NCBI RefSeq assembly: GCF_036347055.1
Contig: NZ_CP108882.1
Span: forward strand, 2,493,001-2,557,000
Origin: Streptomyces sp. NBC_00820
GTDB lineage: Bacteria > Actinomycetota > Actinomycetes > Streptomycetales > Streptomycetaceae
DNA length: 64,000 nucleotides
Direction: 5' to 3'
Below are positions 14,610 to 23,635 of this stretch, piece after piece; the first letter of the stretch is position 1; the number at the start of each line of letters is the position of its first letter. Position numbers and translations under genes: made by a program. The notes under the pieces were generated by a model. The model did not search any database. It was given only the letters and a program-made list of their open reading frames with translations, and had not been told where the DNA came from.

Positions 14610-16007
14610 ATGCCGCAGAGACCAAAGCCGTTGGATGAGACCAAGTCTTTCCGTGACTGGTGGGGGAAGGAACTAAGGAACTGGCGCAACGCCAGAGGGC
14701 TGTCCTCCAGGGCCCTAGGACTAAAGGTGCACCTCAGCGGGTCCATGATCGAGCGGATTGAGAAGAACGAACGTCTCTGCGACGCGGTGTTGGCCGGCAA
14801 GCTGGATGACGCTCTAGAGGCAGGCGGCGCGCTGCGGCGGCTGTGGCGTCTGGTGGAACAGGAAGCGTCCGGACAGCGTAGTGATGCGGACAGCTCTACC
14901 TCGTCCCACCCGCTCCACAGCGTCGATGCTCAGGCCAAGGGCATGCTTGGGGTGGACCCGCCCGCACGCCTGGATCGGAGCCTGTCACCAATGGAGCGTC
15001 GAGCCATGATGGCCGCCAGCGGACTCGTTGCTGTCATGCCTGGAGCCTTTGTCGATCTCATTCCCCACCCTGACCCAGCCCCTGTCCCTGATGTCGTGCG
15101 TCCCGACGACATCGAGCAAGTACGGACGGCGGCCGCGACTATCGCCGAGTGGGACAACCAGTTCGGAGGCGGCGGGATCGTCCGCAGCTCGCTGCACGGA
15201 CAACTGGTCTGGGCTCGGGGCCTACTTGAAGCCGCGTGCCCCTCTGCCCTGGAGAAGGACCTCTTTACCGCGGTGGGCCACTTGGCCATCGCGATGGGAG
15301 CAAGCGCCTTCGATTCCTACCAGCACGACGACGCCACCCGGCTTCTGGTGTTCGGCCAGCGGTGCGCCGAGCACATCAACAACTGGCACCTCCGAGCCAC
15401 CGCGCTCAACTGGCTTGCACGTCAGGCAGTTTGGTGCGGCAACCCGGACGACGGGCTCACGCACGCAGAGGACGGTCTCGTGCGTGCTGATCGGCTGACG
15501 CCCCGGGAGCAGGCCATGCTCCACAACGCTAGCGCCAGGGCCTGGGCGCGGATGGGACGCCGGCAAGAAGCGCTTGCGGCCATCGGACGCTCGGACGATG
15601 CCTTCAGCCACGCGGCGGTCGGTGAAGATGTCGCCTGGATGAGCTACTACGACCACGCACAGCACCACGGTGACACGGGGCATGCAGTTTTTGATCTCGC
15701 ACTCTTGGCCCGCCAGTCGACAGCCATGGCCGCAGCAAGGCTCCGGACTGCGATTGACGGACACACCGACGACTACGTTCGCTCACGCGCTCTCTCGGGA
15801 ACCAAGCTTGCAACGCTCATCATGACCACCGGAGACCCGAAGGAGGCTGTTTCGATCGGGCATCAGGCCCTCGACGAAGTCGGCCGCCTTCGGTCGAAGA
15901 GGGCGATCGATGACGTCTCCTGCCTCTCGAGGGCATCCGCGCGGTACGCCGGCGACTCTGACGTTGCCGTGCTTCGTGATCGGATTGCAGCTGTCATCCG
16001 CGCATGA
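14610..16007 (+). CDS. XRE-type regulator with a helical-repeat C-terminal region
   Basis: A 465-aa protein. The HTH is at about residues 18-60 (WWGKELRNWRNARGLSSRAL, then HLSGSMIERIEKNER). After a linker, a long helical region from about residue 170 (LKAEAL-type helices such as LLVFGQRCAEHINNWHLRAT, GLTHAEDGLVRADRLTPREQ, MGRRQEALAAIGRSDDAF) looks like TPR-type repeats used for ligand or protein binding. GGAGGGAGGA before the ATG at 14610 fixes the start. Its stop overlaps the next gene as ATGA, so the kinase-like protein is translated with it. GC content is lower than in the core genome. Confidence 0.75.
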   Translation: MPQRPKPLDETKSFRDWWGKELRNWRNARGLSSRALGLKVHLSGSMIERIEKNERLCDAVLAGKLDDALEAGGALRRLWRLVEQEASGQRSDADSSTSSHPLHSVDAQAKGMLGVDPPARLDRSLSPMERRAMMAASGLVAVMPGAFVDLIPHPDPAPVPDVVRPDDIEQVRTAAATIAEWDNQFGGGGIVRSSLHGQLVWARGLLEAACPSALEKDLFTAVGHLAIAMGASAFDSYQHDDATRLLVFGQRCAEHINNWHLRATALNWLARQAVWCGNPDDGLTHAEDGLVRADRLTPREQAMLHNASARAWARMGRRQEALAAIGRSDDAFSHAAVGEDVAWMSYYDHAQHHGDTGHAVFDLALLARQSTAMAAARLRTAIDGHTDDYVRSRALSGTKLATLIMTTGDPKEAVSIGHQALDEVGRLRSKRAIDDVSCLSRASARYAGDSDVAVLRDRIAAVIRA

Positions 16008-16888
16008 ACAGGAAACGAGTCGAATCATCCTTCGCGCTACTTCAGGAAATTACTGACGCGGCGCGGCTTTCGAGTTCGGGAGCCGAGCCGATCAGGCTGG
16101 CCGAGAATGATCTCTGGAAATTGCCCGGCGGTATTGTCGTTCGCATTGCGCGATCCGGGCAAGACGAAGCCGCTGCACGCGAGGTGGCTGTCGCGCGATG
16201 GCTACACGAGAGTTCCGTACCAGCGGTGCGTCCGCTAGAGATGAGTCAGCCGATCCGCGTCGGCGGGCGATCCGCCACGTTCTGGGAGCAACTTCCTCCA
16301 CATCGACACGGATCAGTGGCCGATCTCGCGCCGCTGTTGCGGATGATGCATTCACTGCACATACCTTCATTCCCAATCGGGAGGTTGGATCCCTTCGTCA
16401 GACTCGTCGAGCGCCTCCAGGGGGCTCGTTCGATCGGCACTGCGGATCGAGAATGGCTCCTGCAGCGACTTCGCAGGCTTCGCCGCGAATGGGACAGCCT
16501 CCCCGATGGCCTGCCGCAATGCGTGATCCATGGCGACGCATGGGACGGCAATTGTGCGGTTACGGATGACGGACCTCTGCTCCTGGATTTCGAACGGACA
16601 TCTGTTGGCCCTCCGGAATGGGACTTGACTTCTACGGCTGTGGCTTTCGATACGTTCGGCAGCCTGTCACGCGAGATGTATCAGGACTACTGCACCTCAT
16701 ACGGATTCGACGTGATGGCGTGGTCGGGGTATTCGACACTCCGCGATATCCGTGAGCTCAGACTAGTGACCTTCGCCCTGCAGATTGGGGATCAGGACGT
16801 CAAGGCGATGCATCAGGCCCGCCATCGAATTGACTGCGTGCGCGGTCGATGCGGGCCGCGGCCTTGGCGGTGGGAGGCAGTCGGTTAG
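16004..16888 (+). CDS. Aminoglycoside phosphotransferase-like kinase
   Basis: A 294-aa APH/ChoK-family kinase. The catalytic loop is CVIHGDAWDGNCAV (HGDxxxxN, Asp about residue 177) and the metal-binding motif LLLDFERTSVGPPEWDL follows. These enzymes transfer ATP phosphate to small molecules such as antibiotics, choline or sugars. The substrate cannot be read. It overlaps the upstream XRE regulator by ATGA, which suggests a regulator-enzyme pair. The C-terminus is unusually basic (RCGPRPWRW). A role in antibiotic resistance is possible but unsupported. Confidence 0.8.
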   Translation: MNRKRVESSFALLQEITDAARLSSSGAEPIRLAENDLWKLPGGIVVRIARSGQDEAAAREVAVARWLHESSVPAVRPLEMSQPIRVGGRSATFWEQLPPHRHGSVADLAPLLRMMHSLHIPSFPIGRLDPFVRLVERLQGARSIGTADREWLLQRLRRLRREWDSLPDGLPQCVIHGDAWDGNCAVTDDGPLLLDFERTSVGPPEWDLTSTAVAFDTFGSLSREMYQDYCTSYGFDVMAWSGYSTLRDIRELRLVTFALQIGDQDVKAMHQARHRIDCVRGRCGPRPWRWEAVG

Positions 16889-17234
16889 GTGTTGCCTGCA
16901 GTGTCGCTAAAGCACGACTTCTGCGGCCACCTGTGCACCGACTCGCTGCGTGAGTGCCACGCGACCGCCGGCCAGCCGCACGGCCAGTGCTCGGGGTCGT
17001 GACGCTGCCTCCGACATCACGGCTAGACATTTCGCGGCGGACGATGAGGCACCGACCCTCTATTCCTAGCTGGGCCCGCAATGGACGTCGAGGCCTCGTA
17101 CGTTGCGGAGGCGGCGGAGAGCGGCAGACCTGCCCCACCGTGAGGCGGAGCGCCCGGTGGACGAAGGGCGCCCATCGAGTCGCAGGAAGACGTCACCCTC
17201 GTTTCCGGTCCTCGCCGGGAACCAGTGGCGGGTT
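16889..17234. other. Intergenic, no feature recognised
   Basis: About 345 bp between the kinase gene and the convergent excisionase gene. I find no tRNA, conserved ORF or strong hairpin. Confidence 0.4.
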
Positions 17235-17468
17235 TCAGGCCGCGCGGTCCACCGCCTGGGCTTCCAGCCATGCCTCAACCTCCACCCACCGGTAGCGCAA
17301 ATAGCGGCCGACTTTGTGGGCTCGCGGACCCTGGCGTCGGTGATTCCACACGTAGACCGTGTTCAGGGGCACACCAAGGAAGTCTGCTAGTTCCTCGGTG
17401 CTCATCAGCGGACGACGGTCCCCGGCACCACTGGCGGATCCCGCCACGCGGGCAATGTTTCGGCGCAT
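17235..17468 (-). CDS. xis: Excisionase-like MerR/HTH_17 DNA-binding protein
   Basis: A 77-aa protein with a helix-turn-helix of the HTH_17/excisionase type at about residues 21-60: MSTEELADFLGVPLNTVYVW, then KVGRYLRYRWVEVEAWLEAQ. Such proteins bend DNA at attachment sites so that integrase can excise an element. TTGGAG six bases before the ATG at 17468 fixes the start. It is transcribed away from the integrase gene, whereas in pSAM2-type elements xis and int are in the same direction. Confidence 0.75.
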   Translation of the reverse strand: MRRNIARVAGSASGAGDRRPLMSTEELADFLGVPLNTVYVWNHRRQGPRAHKVGRYLRYRWVEVEAWLEAQAVDRAA

Positions 17469-17900
17469 GAATACTCCAAGACGACTCGGAATCGGGTAGG
17501 AGGGAACCTCCCGAGCGGTCGCCCGCTGCGGTGGTGTGCGGAACAGTGTCATGGATCTCCGGCCGCACCAAACAAAGGGATCCATCGCGCAATTTCTGAG
17601 ACGTTGAAGAATTACCGGGAGATGCTCGCGAACCCTCGGCGAGGACTCTCCGAATCCTCGCCGAAGACTCGTCGAGGGCTCGACCGGGGATAATTTTCTC
17701 TGCCGAACGTTCTCGTCAATCCCGGCATCGCGAGAGCAGAAAAAGCAGTTTGACATTCCCGATTCCGTGGATCAACATTCCATTCACCGCAGCCGCTCAC
17801 GGCCACCTATGGACGGCCACATGCAAACCTCCCTGCCGTCCGACCTCAACCGGCCAACCGCCACGCGCCGAGGTCGCCCCCTGCACGAAAGTAGATCACG
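17469..17900. promoter_or_regulatory. Divergent xis/int control region with inverted repeats
   Basis: About 430 bp, AT-richer than the flanks. It contains a perfect 10-bp inverted repeat TCGGCGAGGA (17636-17645) / TCCTCGCCGA (17655-17664) with 9 bp between the arms, followed by a related TCGTCGAGG copy at about 17670. Promoters for both genes must lie here. The repeats could be excisionase or integrase arm sites, or an operator. Confidence 0.5.
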
Positions 17901-19166
17901 ATGCCATACGACCGCTGGCACAAACAGCCGAGCAAGGACGGCGGAGACAAGCTCTGCGCACACAAAAAGGTCCCCTCCAAGGTGCATGGACAAGGCTCCC
18001 GCTGGCAGGCGCGATGGAGGGACCCCAACGGCGAACAGCTCACCGAGCTGTTCGAGCGCGAAGCCGACGCACGAGCACACGAAACGGCGATGCGGGCTGG
18101 GTCAAATGACGGCTCCTATATCGACCCAAAGGGCGGCGAGCTCACCGTAGAGGAACTCATCGAGAAGTGGCTGAAGGGCCAAACGGTTCCACCACGCACA
18201 CTCAACCAGTACCGGTCGCGGGTCAGACTCCATATCCTCAAGCCACTCGGCAAGCACAAGATAAAGAGCATCACGGCATCGGTGATCCGCGAGTGGATCG
18301 CTGACCGAAAACAACACCTCGACGAGACGACCGTTGCCCTGATCCTGAGCCACCTCCAGAGCATGCTCGATCTCGCTGTCGACGACGACCTAATACGGAA
18401 GAACCCATGCCTCACGCGCTCGGTGAAGGCCGTCAAGCCGCGTCGTGCCAAGATGACCGCGAAGGATCTTCCGCTTACATGGCAGCAGACAGAGGAAATC
18501 CGGACGGCCCTTCCCGACCGATTCAAGGCCATGGTGGACGTCGGCCGAGGCCTGGGCCTTCGACAAGGAGAGATCTTCGGGCTCAGCCCTGACGATCTCG
18601 ACTGGGAGCACGTGAACGGGCCCATGGTCCACGTACAGCGTCAGATCGCGATGGATGGCTCCACCCTGGTCTGGTCAGGCGCCAAGGGCGATAACAGCGC
18701 GAACCCCAAGGACCGATGGGTGGAACTGGACGGTGGAGTCGGCAGCGCCCTCAAGCAGCACATGGCCACATTCCCGCCGATCCCCGTCACGCTGCCCAAG
18801 GAGACCAAGGACGGGGAACTGGAGACGCTGCGTGTCATCTTCTACTCCCGCGAGCGCAAACCCGTTAACCGTAACTACTTCAACAGCTTCGTCTGGAAGC
18901 CTGCTCTGGCGGCCGCTGGCATCATCGCTCCCCTGAAGCCCGGCAGGAAGAGGAAATGGGAGAAGTCGCGTGACAAGATGATGCACGCGCTCCGCCATCT
19001 CTTCGCCTCGATGGCGCTGGAACACGGTGTCGACATCTACACACTTTCCGACCGCCTCGGCCACTCCGACCCGGCCTTCACTCTACGTAAGTACGTGCAC
19101 CGGGTACCCAACGCCGGCGCCAAGCTGCGCGCCGCCCTGCGGAACATCTACGAGCAAGCCGCCTGA
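17901..19166 (+). CDS. int: Tyrosine site-specific integrase
   Basis: A 421-aa phage/ICE-type tyrosine recombinase. An N-terminal arm-binding region (SRWQARWRDPNGEQLTELFE) and SAM-like core-binding domain (TVEELIEKWLKGQTVPPRTL) precede the catalytic domain with Arg in GLGLRQGEIFGL, HALRH (about residues 362-366), GHSDPAF (His about 388) and the nucleophile Tyr about 398 (RKYVHR). All catalytic residues are present. It would join element and host att sites. It is divergent from xis and its end marks the edge of the accessory region; no replication or transfer genes of an integrative element are seen. Confidence 0.9.
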   Translation: MPYDRWHKQPSKDGGDKLCAHKKVPSKVHGQGSRWQARWRDPNGEQLTELFEREADARAHETAMRAGSNDGSYIDPKGGELTVEELIEKWLKGQTVPPRTLNQYRSRVRLHILKPLGKHKIKSITASVIREWIADRKQHLDETTVALILSHLQSMLDLAVDDDLIRKNPCLTRSVKAVKPRRAKMTAKDLPLTWQQTEEIRTALPDRFKAMVDVGRGLGLRQGEIFGLSPDDLDWEHVNGPMVHVQRQIAMDGSTLVWSGAKGDNSANPKDRWVELDGGVGSALKQHMATFPPIPVTLPKETKDGELETLRVIFYSRERKPVNRNYFNSFVWKPALAAAGIIAPLKPGRKRKWEKSRDKMMHALRHLFASMALEHGVDIYTLSDRLGHSDPAFTLRKYVHRVPNAGAKLRAALRNIYEQAA

Positions 19167-19302
19167 CCCGGTGTGCAACGTCTGTGCAAGATGATCTTCA
19201 TGAAGGCCAGAATGCGCAGGTCAGGACGCCGGGTGTGCATTACTACGACGTGTGAGAACGCCGCCCGGCGGGCTGCCGGGTGAACGCGTGACGAGCAGTA
19301 CG

Positions 19303-19341
19303 AAGGGCCGCCACCCGGGCATGTTCCGGGTGGCGGCCCTT
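19303..19341. terminator. Strong bidirectional hairpin terminator
   Basis: AAGGGCCGCCACCCGG (19303-19318) and CCGGGTGGCGGCCCTT (19326-19341) form a perfect 16-bp stem with a 7-base loop. It lies between the convergent integrase and secreted-protein genes and is followed on the plus strand by a short T run, so it can serve both. Confidence 0.85.
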
Positions 19342-19382
19342 CGGCCGTTTTTCGGTCGTTCTCCGCGCTCCGCCGTGCGCCG

Positions 19383-19640
19383 TCAGGGCACCACGATGAC
19401 CACCACGGGGCTGTTGTTGAAGCCGTAGCCGTAGTTGTTGAAGCCGGTGTTGAAGCCGTAGCCGAAACCGCCGCGGCCGCAGTTGCCCCACCATCCGCCG
19501 TAGAAGCAGCCGCGGTTGGTGGATGCCTGCGTCGGTGCGGACGCCGAGGCCGTCGTCGTGGTGGCGACGGTGGCGCCGCCCGCCAGCAGCACGCCGACGG
19601 CGGAGAGCGCCGCGAGGCGCCTAGCACGCTGTGCATTCAT
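19383..19640 (-). CDS. Small secreted Gly/Asn/Tyr-rich protein
   Basis: An 85-aa protein with a clear signal peptide (ARRLAALSAVGVLLAGGATV, cleavage likely after ASASA) and a mature part of about 50 residues rich in Gly, Phe, Asn and Tyr (GCFYGGWWGNCGRGGFGYGF, then NTGFNNYGYGFNN), ending in a hydrophobic VVVIVVP. Two Cys could form one disulfide. GGAAGG precedes the ATG at 19640. Similar short glycine-rich exported proteins are common in Streptomyces; function unknown. It is the first gene on the core side of the integrase. Confidence 0.7.
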   Translation of the reverse strand: MNAQRARRLAALSAVGVLLAGGATVATTTTASASAPTQASTNRGCFYGGWWGNCGRGGFGYGFNTGFNNYGYGFNNSPVVVIVVP

Positions 19641-20000
19641 GGACGTACCTTCCTTCCACCCCTCGTGCGGTGGTCCACTGCACGATTCGGATGGCCGCGA
19701 TCTCAGAGTGAGAAAGTCCGGCGCGGTCGTAGGTCTGGAGCCGCCTGGATCACCAGGAGCGGAGCTGTCGGAGCTGTCGGTTGTTTTTCCGTGGTGAGCG
19801 GGGATGGCACCCGGCTCTGGGCGCACCCTCGCACTGCGGCTCTCCTCCCGATGCTAGGTGACCCCCGCCCGCTCAGCATCCGGAGCCGATCAGGGCCGGG
19901 CGGCCCCGCGACCCGGTGCAACCTTCCGCGCTTCCCAGGCTTCCTATTCTCGGGAGATCGCCTTCCGGGGGCGGTCCCGGACGAGAGGAGCCGTGAGGGA
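19641..20000. other. Divergent promoter region
   Basis: About 360 bp between the minus-strand secreted protein and the plus-strand membrane protein. It contains a short tandem GGAGCTGTC duplication at about 19761-19779 and otherwise no ORF with convincing codon use. Confidence 0.4.
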
Positions 20001-20258
20001 ATGACCGAACAGGACGACTGGGGGCGGGAGTTCGACCACCGATGGGCGAATTCCGCCGAGCACAAGGAGCCCTCCGCGCGGGCCCGCATGCTCGCCGCCC
20101 GCTGGCGGGAGAACCCGCCGGACCCGATGCCCTTCCGGGCCGACCCGGACCGGACGGCGCCGCGCCGTTCCTCGTGGGTGTCGACGGCCGTGGTGCTCTC
20201 CTGCGTGGCCGTGGTGATCGTGCTGCTTGGATGGATACAGATGCGGGCCCTGTACTAG
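20001..20258 (+). CDS. Small single-span membrane protein
   Basis: An 85-aa protein. The charged N-terminal ~60 residues (MTEQDDWGREFDHRWANSAE) are followed by one membrane segment near the C-terminus (STAVVLSCVAVVIVLLGWI), so it is a tail-anchored type with a cytosolic domain. Homologues look common and uncharacterised in Streptomyces. I start at the ATG at 20001, with GAGGAG 8-13 bases upstream. Confidence 0.65.
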   Translation: MTEQDDWGREFDHRWANSAEHKEPSARARMLAARWRENPPDPMPFRADPDRTAPRRSSWVSTAVVLSCVAVVIVLLGWIQMRALY

Positions 20259-20328
20259 GCCCTGGCGCGGACGCGGCGGGTTCCGTACCGGCGTGGACGG
20301 CGGGCCCGCCGACGAGGGGGCTCTGCCA

Positions 20329-21886
20329 GTGAGGGGGACGGGTGTGGAAGAGGACTTCCGGCGCGGGGCGACGGCGGCACGGCGGCTCGGGGAGGGCGCC
20401 GACCTGCGGGACGTGGTCGACCCGGGCACCCCTGCCGCCTGGCTGGAGCTGGACGAGGGGGTGCGGTGGAACGCGTGGTACAACACGACGTACTCCGGAC
20501 TCACGTGGGACCGGACGGCGGGCGGGCGGGCCCTGCGACGCGCCCTCGGCGGTGACGCACCGCTCAGCGACGCGCACCTCGCACTCGCCCTGTGTCATGG
20601 CGACGGCCGGATCCGGCACGCGGCGCTGGAACGGGCCGCCGGGCGTCCGGCGCTGCTGCCGCTGGTCGTCCTGCGGTGCGCGGACTGGGCGCCGCCGGTA
20701 CGGGAGCGGGCGCGGGAGCTGCTGACCGCGGCGCTGGACGTGGAGTCGGCCGTCCGGCTCGCCCCGCTGCTGCTGCGCGTCGGCGGCCGGGGGCGGGGCG
20801 ACTTCGGCGTCGGTCTCCTCGGCGACCTGCTGTCAGGGGCCTCCCCCGAGCAGACGGCGGCGCTGTTCGGCGACCGCGACCGCACGGTACGGCGTTACGC
20901 GTATCGCCGCGCGGTGGCCCGGGGGTGCATCTCCCCCGTCGAGCTGGCCCGTGCCGCCGCCCGTGACGACGACGCCGTCGTACAGATGCTGTGCGCCGAC
21001 GCCGCACTCGCCGCCGTGGACGAGGCGAGCGCGGCGGAGGTGCTGGAGGCGCTGCTCGGGGCCCGCAGTCCCCGCGCCCGGTCGGCCGGGGTGACCGCGC
21101 TGCGCCGCTTCGGACGGCCGCGGGGCGACTCCCCGGGCGGGCCGGACCAGGCAGAGGAGAGGGCGTCGGAGTTCCTGGCGGACCGGTCGGCGCTGGTGCG
21201 GGGCGTGCGCGCGGTATGTCGTACGGCAGCACGGGGCCGATCCACTGTCCTGGTACCGGGAGCGGTGCGCCGGCGCGTCCGATCCGGCGTTGCGGCCGGG
21301 CGCTGTCATCGGGCTGGCGGAGTGCGGGACGCGCGCGGACGCCTACCTGCTGTGGCCGCTGCTGGACCACCGGACGCCGGGGGTACGGGCGAAGGCGGTG
21401 GCCGGGCTGCGCGTGCTGGACGTGACGGACGTGGCCCGGATGCGGCGGCTGCTGGACGATCCGGCGCCCGGGGTGGCCGGTGAGGCGACCCTCGCCCTGC
21501 TGCCGTCGGCCGCGCTGCTGCCGGAGGAGTGGCTGGTGCGGCGGCTGGACGCCGGGCACCCCCGGTGGGTGCGGGTGTCGGCGTGCCGGCTGCTGCACGC
21601 GCGGGGCGACGTAGCCGGGCTGCGGGCGGCCGTCGCGCTGCTGGGGGACGCCGACGAGCGGCTGCGGGCCCGGGCCGAGCTGACCGTGCGGCGGGTACGG
21701 CGGTGGGGGCCGGCGAGCCGGTCCGAACCGCGGGTCGCGGAGCTGCTCGACCGGGCGGACCGGGAAGCGCGGGCCGGGGGTGCGGACGAGGCGGGCGCCA
21801 CGGACACGGCGCATACGACGGACACGACGGACGCGGTCGACACAGCGGACACGGCGGACCGGGACGGTCGGGCGCGGTTGGGGTGA
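20329..21886 (+). pseudogene. HEAT-repeat protein interrupted by an apparent +1 frameshift
   Basis: A ~520-residue helical-repeat protein in two frames. Frame one carries repeats such as IRHAALERAAGRPALLPL and ALLGARSPRARSAGVTALRR up to about 21200. Frame two continues with ARYVVRQHGADPLSWYRERC, GVRAKAVAGLRVLDV and RWVRVSACRLLHARGD to 21886. The shift is at the GGGG run at 21200-21203; deletion of one G restores a continuous protein. HEAT repeats usually mediate protein binding. The tail is a run of Asp/Thr/Ala repeats. Start could be GTG at 20329 or 20344, both with GAGGGGG upstream. A sequencing error or a recent mutation are both possible. Confidence 0.7.
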
Positions 21887-22011
21887 GGTCGGGGCTTTGC
21901 TGCTCCTAGGGCGGTTCGGGGGCTGTTCATGGGAGTCGGGGAGCTGTTCACGGGAGTCGGCTGGTGCACACTGGACAGCGGGACGAGTGCGTGACTGCGG
22001 GGTGATGGAAG

Positions 22012-22932
22012 ATGCAGAGCCGCTTTAGGAGCGACCGGCGTCTGACCGTACGGATGACGGTCACGATGTTTCTGCTCGGACTGCTGTACGTGGCCTTCGT
22101 CGCCGCGTTGATCGTGCTGCTGAAGTCCTGGGTGCTGGTCGTCGTCCTGGTGGGCGCGATGTTCGTGGCGCAGTTCTGGTTCTCCGACCGGATCGCCATG
22201 TTCGCCATGCACGGGCGGGTCGTGGAGCGGGAGGAGTACCCCGAACTGCACGCGGTGGTCGACCGGCTGTGCGCGATCGCCGACATGCCCAAGCCGGTGG
22301 TCGCCGTGTCCCGGATGGACATGCCGAACGCGTTCGCGACGGGCCGCAATCCCGACCACGCCGTGGTCTGCGTGACCACGGGGCTGCTGCGGCGGCTGGA
22401 GCCGGCGGAGCTGGAGGGCGTGCTCGCGCACGAGCTGTCGCACGTGGCGCACAAGGACGTCGCCGTGATCACGATCGCCTCCTTCCTCGGCGTGATCGCG
22501 GGACTGATCGTCCGGTTCGCCTTCTACTCCCAGATCCTGGGCGGCGGCCGCCGGGACCAGAACACCGCGGCCCTCTTCGCCATCGTGATCGGCGTCTCCG
22601 CGGCCGTGTACGCGATCAGCTTCCTGCTGATCAGGGCGCTGTCCCGGTACCGGGAGCTGGCGGCCGACCGGGCGGCCGCGCACCTGACCGGCCGACCCTC
22701 GGCACTGGCGTCCGCGCTGACCAAGGTCACCGGGGAGATCGCCCGGATCCCGACCAAGGATCTGCGCACGGCCCAGGCCTTCAACGCCTTCTACTTCACC
22801 CCGGCGACCGGCAAGGAGCCCGGCATCGAGCGGTTCTTCTCCACCCACCCGACCCTCCAGCAGCGCCTCGACCAGCTGGGGCGGATCTCGGCGGAGCTGG
22901 GCGAGGCCGCCACGCCGGGGAAGGCGGACTGA
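22012..22932 (+). CDS. htpX: HtpX-like membrane zinc metalloprotease (M48)
   Basis: A 306-aa M48 peptidase. Two N-terminal membrane segments (about 15-60), then the zinc motif VLAHELSHVAHKD (His140, Glu141, His144), two further hydrophobic segments (about 150-175 and 195-215), and the third ligand Glu in YRELAADRAAAHLTG. It degrades misfolded or damaged membrane proteins with its active site facing the cytosol. The next gene, 2 bp downstream, encodes a PspAB-type protein, so it is probably part of the phage-shock-like envelope stress response. Confidence 0.85.
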   Translation: MQSRFRSDRRLTVRMTVTMFLLGLLYVAFVAALIVLLKSWVLVVVLVGAMFVAQFWFSDRIAMFAMHGRVVEREEYPELHAVVDRLCAIADMPKPVVAVSRMDMPNAFATGRNPDHAVVCVTTGLLRRLEPAELEGVLAHELSHVAHKDVAVITIASFLGVIAGLIVRFAFYSQILGGGRRDQNTAALFAIVIGVSAAVYAISFLLIRALSRYRELAADRAAAHLTGRPSALASALTKVTGEIARIPTKDLRTAQAFNAFYFTPATGKEPGIERFFSTHPTLQQRLDQLGRISAELGEAATPGKAD

Positions 22933-22934
22933 GT

Positions 22935-23519
22935 ATGGGGCTGCTGGACATCCTGCTCGGCCGCACGAAACCGGTCGTGCCCGATCTGGATCAGCTGTTC
23001 GCACTGCCCTCGGCGGCGATCACCCTCCAGGCGGCGGCCGGGTTCACCCCGACCGGGGTCGGCGCGGTGTGCTTCGCCACGGTCGAGGGCGCGGCCTTCG
23101 AGCAGACCCACCGCGAGGTCCAGGCCCTGCTCGACGCGGACGCCGAGCGCACCGGCCCGCCGGTGGAGCTGCGCCAGGACGGCTACGGCTACTCCTGGCT
23201 GGTCTCCCGGCGGACCCCCGACCAGCTGCCCCAGCTGGTCAACGACCTGCACGCGGTGAACAGCTCGATGGAGGTCAACGGATTCGGTCCGCAGCTGCTG
23301 TGCTCGCTGGCCGCCTTCGAGGACGAACGGGGGCGCCGCCTGGGGCTCGTCTACCTCTACAAGAGGGGTACGTTCTACCCCTTCGCCCCGCTGTCCGGCA
23401 CCGCCGAGCGGCGGGACAACCCGCTGGAGTTGCAGGTGCAGGCGATGCTGGCGGACGACCTCAGGATCGAGCGGGACCTCAGCCGCTGGTTCCCGGTGTG
23501 GGGTGCCCCCGGCCTCTGA
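22935..23519 (+). CDS. pspAB: PspA-associated protein PspAB
   Basis: A 194-aa soluble protein beginning MGLLDILLGRTKPVVPDLDQ, with CFATVEGAAFEQTHREVQAL, SWLVSRRTPDQLPQLVNDLH and GLVYLYKRGTFYPFAP. This is the pattern of the actinobacterial PspAB family, usually found with HtpX and PspA. It has no catalytic motif I can see. It starts 2 bp after htpX, so the two are one operon. Confidence 0.75.
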   Translation: MGLLDILLGRTKPVVPDLDQLFALPSAAITLQAAAGFTPTGVGAVCFATVEGAAFEQTHREVQALLDADAERTGPPVELRQDGYGYSWLVSRRTPDQLPQLVNDLHAVNSSMEVNGFGPQLLCSLAAFEDERGRRLGLVYLYKRGTFYPFAPLSGTAERRDNPLELQVQAMLADDLRIERDLSRWFPVWGAPGL

Positions 23520-23545
23520 CCGGGGACCGCCGGGGACACCCTGTG

Positions 23546-23635
23546 CTCACTTCCTCTGCGCTCACTCGTTCTGTACTCACTCGTTCTGTACTCACTCGTT
23601 CTGCGCTCACTTGCTCTGCGCTCACTTGCTCTGCT
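23546..23635. repeat. Six tandem 15-bp repeats at a gene 3' end
   Basis: Units start at 23546, 23561, 23576, 23591, 23606 and 23621, with consensus CTCACTCGTTCTGTA or CTCACTTGCTCTGCG. The last unit contains the stop codon of the minus-strand gene; each upstream copy (downstream in that gene's sense) again carries TGAG. The array fills the gap between two converging genes. Confidence 0.85.

Noticed and set aside
19167..19302. Possible tRNA or tRNA 3' end as integrase attachment site
   Set aside because: No acceptor stem/T-arm sequence (GGTTCRA with matching stem) was found in this stretch on either strand.
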